A stretch of 64,000 bases of DNA from Romanomermis culicivorax (lineage: Eukaryota; Nematoda; Enoplea; Mermithida; Mermithidae): positions 124,001 through 188,000 of the forward strand of contig CAWUHX010000422.1 in assembly GCA_963922205.1 (NCBI GenBank). The letters run 5' to 3'. The position numbers and the translations under genes are program-made. This document shows, piece by piece, positions 60,771-64,000 of the stretch. Every line of letters begins with the position of its first letter. The stretch's first letter is position 1. The notes under the pieces were generated by a model. The model saw only the letters and a list, made by a program, of their open reading frames with translations, did no database searches and was not told where the DNA came from.

Positions 60771-63700
60771 TTGTGTGGCATTTGGTTATTCAGGAGGGAG
60801 AATGTGAGGTCAATTGTCAGATTGGTTATCAAGATATGGGATGGCAACCTTACAGGGATTGTCGAAAAAATAAAAAAAACCAAAATGTTACTTTTTAGCT
60901 ATCGTTAGAAAGGCATGGTCTCAGAAACAAATTTCAGTATGTTTCGCAGTGTTGTTATTGATTATTTGCTTCCTTGATGCATTCAGGTGGTTTATGAGAA
61001 TAGGTTTGTTTCAGTAGTAATTCGGACTTAATGTGATTATCTTCACACATAATTTGACATTTATTTAGTTTGAATTATGAGTAACAAATTTTTTAGTTTT
61101 TTGAAGATGGGTTTTTAGATTGTGTGGCAGTTGGTTATTCACAAGGGAGAATTTAAGGTCAATTGTCAGATTGGTTATCAAGATATGAGATGGCAAAGTT
61201 ACAGTAATTGTCGAAAATGTCTAAAAGAACCAAACTGTTACTTTCCAGCTTTCGTTAGAAAAGTATGGTCGCAGAAACAAATTTCGGTATGTTTAGCAGT
61301 GTTGTTTTAATACTTCATTGATACATTCATGTGGTTTAAAGGAATTGGTATGTTTGAGTAGTAATTCGGACTCAATGTGATTATTTTCACACAAAATTAG
61401 ACATATATTTAGTTTGAATTATAAGAGTAACAAATTTTTTAGTTTTTTGAAGATGGGTTTTTAGATTGTGTGGCATTTGGTTATTCAGGAGGGAGAATGT
61501 GAGGCCAATGGTCAGATTGGTTATCAAGATATGAGATGGCAACCTTACAGGGATTGTCAAAAAAATAAAAAAAAACCGAAATGTTACTTTTCAGCTATTG
61601 TTAGAAAGGCATGGTCTCAGAAACAAATTTCAGTCTCCTTAGCAGTGTTGTAGATGGTTGATGCTTAATTGACGCATTCATGTGGTTCATGGAAATAGGT
61701 TGGTTTGAGTAATAATTCTGACTCAATGTGATTATTTTCACACAAAATGAGACATTTATCTAGTTTGAATTATAAGAGTAACAAATTTTTTAGTTTTTTG
61801 AAGATGGGTTTTTAGATTGTGTGGCATTTGGTTATTCAGGAGGGAGAATGTGAGGTCAATTGTCAGATTGGTTATCAAGATATGGGATGGCAACCTTACA
61901 GGGATTGTCGAAAAAATAAAAAAAAACCGAAATGTTACTTTTCAGCTATTGTTAGAAAGGCATCGTCTCAGAAACAAATTTCAGTCTCCTTAGCAGTGTT
62001 GTAAATGGTTGATGCTTAATTGAGGCATTCATGTGGTTAATGGAAATAGGTTGGTTTGAGTAATAATTCTGACTCAATGTGATTATTTTCACACAAAATT
62101 AGACATTCATTTAGTTTGAATTATAAGAGTAACAAATTTTTTAGTATTTTGAAGATGGGTTTTTAGATTGTGTCACAGTTGGTTATTCACAAGGGAGAAT
62201 CTAAGGTCAATTGTCAGATTGGTTCTCAAGATATGGGATGGCAAAGTTACAGTAATTGTCGGAAATGTCTAAAAAAACCAAACTGTTACTTTCCAGCTTT
62301 CGTTAAAAAAATATGGTCGCAGAAACAAATTTCAGTATGTTTAGCAGTGTTGTTATTGGTTAATACTTAATTGATGCATTCATGTGGTTTATAGGAATAG
62401 GTTTGTTTGAGTAGTAATTCCAACTCAATGTGATTATTTTCACACAAAATTAGACATTTATTTAGTTTGAATTATAAGAGTAACAAATTTTTCAGTTTTT
62501 TGAAGATGGGTTTTTAGATTGTGTGGCATTTGGTTATTCAGGAGGGAGAATGTGAGGTCAATTGTCAGATTGGTTATCAAGATATAAGATGGCAAAGTTA
62601 CAGTAATTGTCGAAAATGTCTAAAAAAAACCAAACTGTTACTTTCCAGCTTTCGTTAGAAAAGTATGGTCGCAGAAACAAATTTCAGTATGTTTAGCAGT
62701 GTTGTTATTGGTTAATACTACTTTGATGCATTCATGTGGTTTATAGGAATAGGTTTGTTTGAGTAGTAATTCGGACTCAATGTGATTATTTTCACACAAA
62801 ATTAGACATAGTTTGAATTATAAGAGTAACAAATTTTTGAGTTTTTTGAAGATGGGTTTTTAGATTGTGTCACAGTTGGTTATTCACAAGGGAGAATCTA
62901 AGGTCAATTGTCAGATTGGTTATCAAGATATGGGATGGCAAAGTTACAGTAATTGTCGGAAATGTCTAAAAAAACCAAACTGTTACTTTCCAGCTTTCGT
63001 TAAAAAAATATGGTCGCAGAAACAAATTTCAGTATGTTTAGCAGTGTTGTTATTGGTTAATACTTAATTGATGCATTCATGTGGTTTATAGGAATAGGTT
63101 TGTTTGAGTAGTAATTCCAACTCAATGTGATTATTTTCACACAAAATTAGACATTTATTTAGTTTGAATTATAAGAGTAACAAATTTTTCAGTTTTTTGA
63201 AGATGGGTTTTTAGATTGTGTGGCATTTGGTTATTCAGGAGGGAGAATGTGAGGCCAATGGTCAGATTGGTTATCAAGATATGAGATGGCAAAGTTACAG
63301 TAATTGTCGAAAATGTCTAAAAAAACCAAACTGTTACTTTCCAGCTTTCATTAGAAAAGTATGGTAGCAGAAACAAATTTCAGTATGTTTAGCAGTGTTG
63401 TTATTGGTTAATACTACATTGATGCATCCATGTGGTTTATAGGAATAGGTTTGTTTGAGTAGTAATTCGGACTCAATGTGATTATTTTCACACAAAATTA
63501 GACATTCATTTAGTTTGAATTATAAGAGTAACAAATTTTTTAGTATTTTGAAGATGGGTTTTTAGATTGTGTAGCAGTTGGTTATTCACCAGGGAGAATT
63601 TTAGGTCAATTGTCAGATTGGTTATCAAGATATGAGATGGCAAAGTTACAGTAATTGTCGAAAATGTCTAAAAGAACCAAACTGTTACTTTCCAGCTTTC

Positions 63701-64000
63701 GTTAGAAAAGTATGGTCGCAGAAACAAATTTCAGCATGTTTAGCACTGTTGTTATTGGTTAATACTACATTGATGCATTCATGTGGTTTATAGGAATAGG
63801 TTTGTTTGAGTAGTAATTCCGACTCAATGTGATTATTTTCACACAAAATTAGACATTTATTTAGTTTGAATTATAAGAGTAACAAATTTTTTAGTTTTTT
63901 GAAGATGGGTTTTTAGATTGTGTGGCATTTGGTTATTCAGGAGGGAGAATGTGAGGTCAATTGTCAGATTGGTTATCAAGATATGGGATGGCAACCTTAC

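Larger units (their letters stand above)
37298..64000 (+). repeat. Satellite array block 3 (about 76 monomers, to window end)
   Basis: The array continues in phase from block 2 and runs off the window mid-monomer. Monomers are 345, 350 or 351 bp. The 345-bp class, marked by GACATAGTTTG and usually GTGTCACAG at its start, is common here and absent from block 1. One monomer (about 43393-43641) has a deletion of about 100 bp. Several levels of higher-order repeat are present and listed separately. No gene is supported in this stretch. Confidence 0.97.

Noticed and set aside
1..64000. CRISPR array
   Set aside because: Repeat units are about 351 bp with no short repeat/spacer structure, and the context is eukaryotic.

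Overview
This window is eukaryotic, most likely from an animal and plausibly from a nematode. It is AT-rich, about 60% of it is one tandem satellite family, it carries an intact Ty3/gypsy-type LTR retrotransposon, and its splice-like signals (TTTTTAG, TTTTCAG) match those of worms. The species cannot be named from the sequence. I see no host gene, tRNA, rRNA or CRISPR array.

Layout: (1) 1-9151 is satellite array with a monomer of about 351 bp (classes of 345, 350 and 351 bp). (2) 9152-about 11660 is the 5' end of a decayed Ty3/gypsy element on the minus strand: a partial LTR, a primer-binding site and a gag pseudogene with one in-frame TGA and a coding minisatellite of 51-bp units. It is cut off abruptly at the satellite. 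(3) About 11661-18400 is AT-rich DNA with no credible gene but with several old, diverged repeats in direct and inverted orientation. (4) 18401-23333 is the same satellite. (5) 23334-37293 is a complete 13,960-bp LTR retrotransposon on the minus strand, inserted in one satellite monomer with a 4-bp AATA target duplication. (6) 37294-64000 is the same satellite, continuing in phase to the window end.

The retrotransposon is the main biological content. Its two 601-bp LTRs look identical by eye, so the insertion is very recent. In sense order it has a 5' LTR, a primer-binding site, one uninterrupted 2183-codon gag-pol frame with all expected catalytic residues, a non-coding spacer of about 1.2 kb, a second 1357-codon frame, a 3' leader and a 3' LTR. 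The second frame sits where an env gene would lie, but it encodes a DEDDy-type 3'-5' exonuclease domain of the WRN/MUT-7/RNase D kind, then long disordered regions, a helical domain I do not recognise, and an RGG-rich tail. A mobile element carrying its own proofreading-type or RNA-trimming exonuclease is the strongest candidate here for something undescribed.

The satellite is organised at several scales: monomer subfamilies A and B, A/B mosaics, and higher-order repeats of about 0.7, 1.4 and 1.75 kb and larger. Most monomers keep an open frame of about 60-75 codons, but it has no ATG at its 5' end and many copies are broken. I treat the satellite as non-coding and list the open frame and a splice-like cassette only as observations to test.
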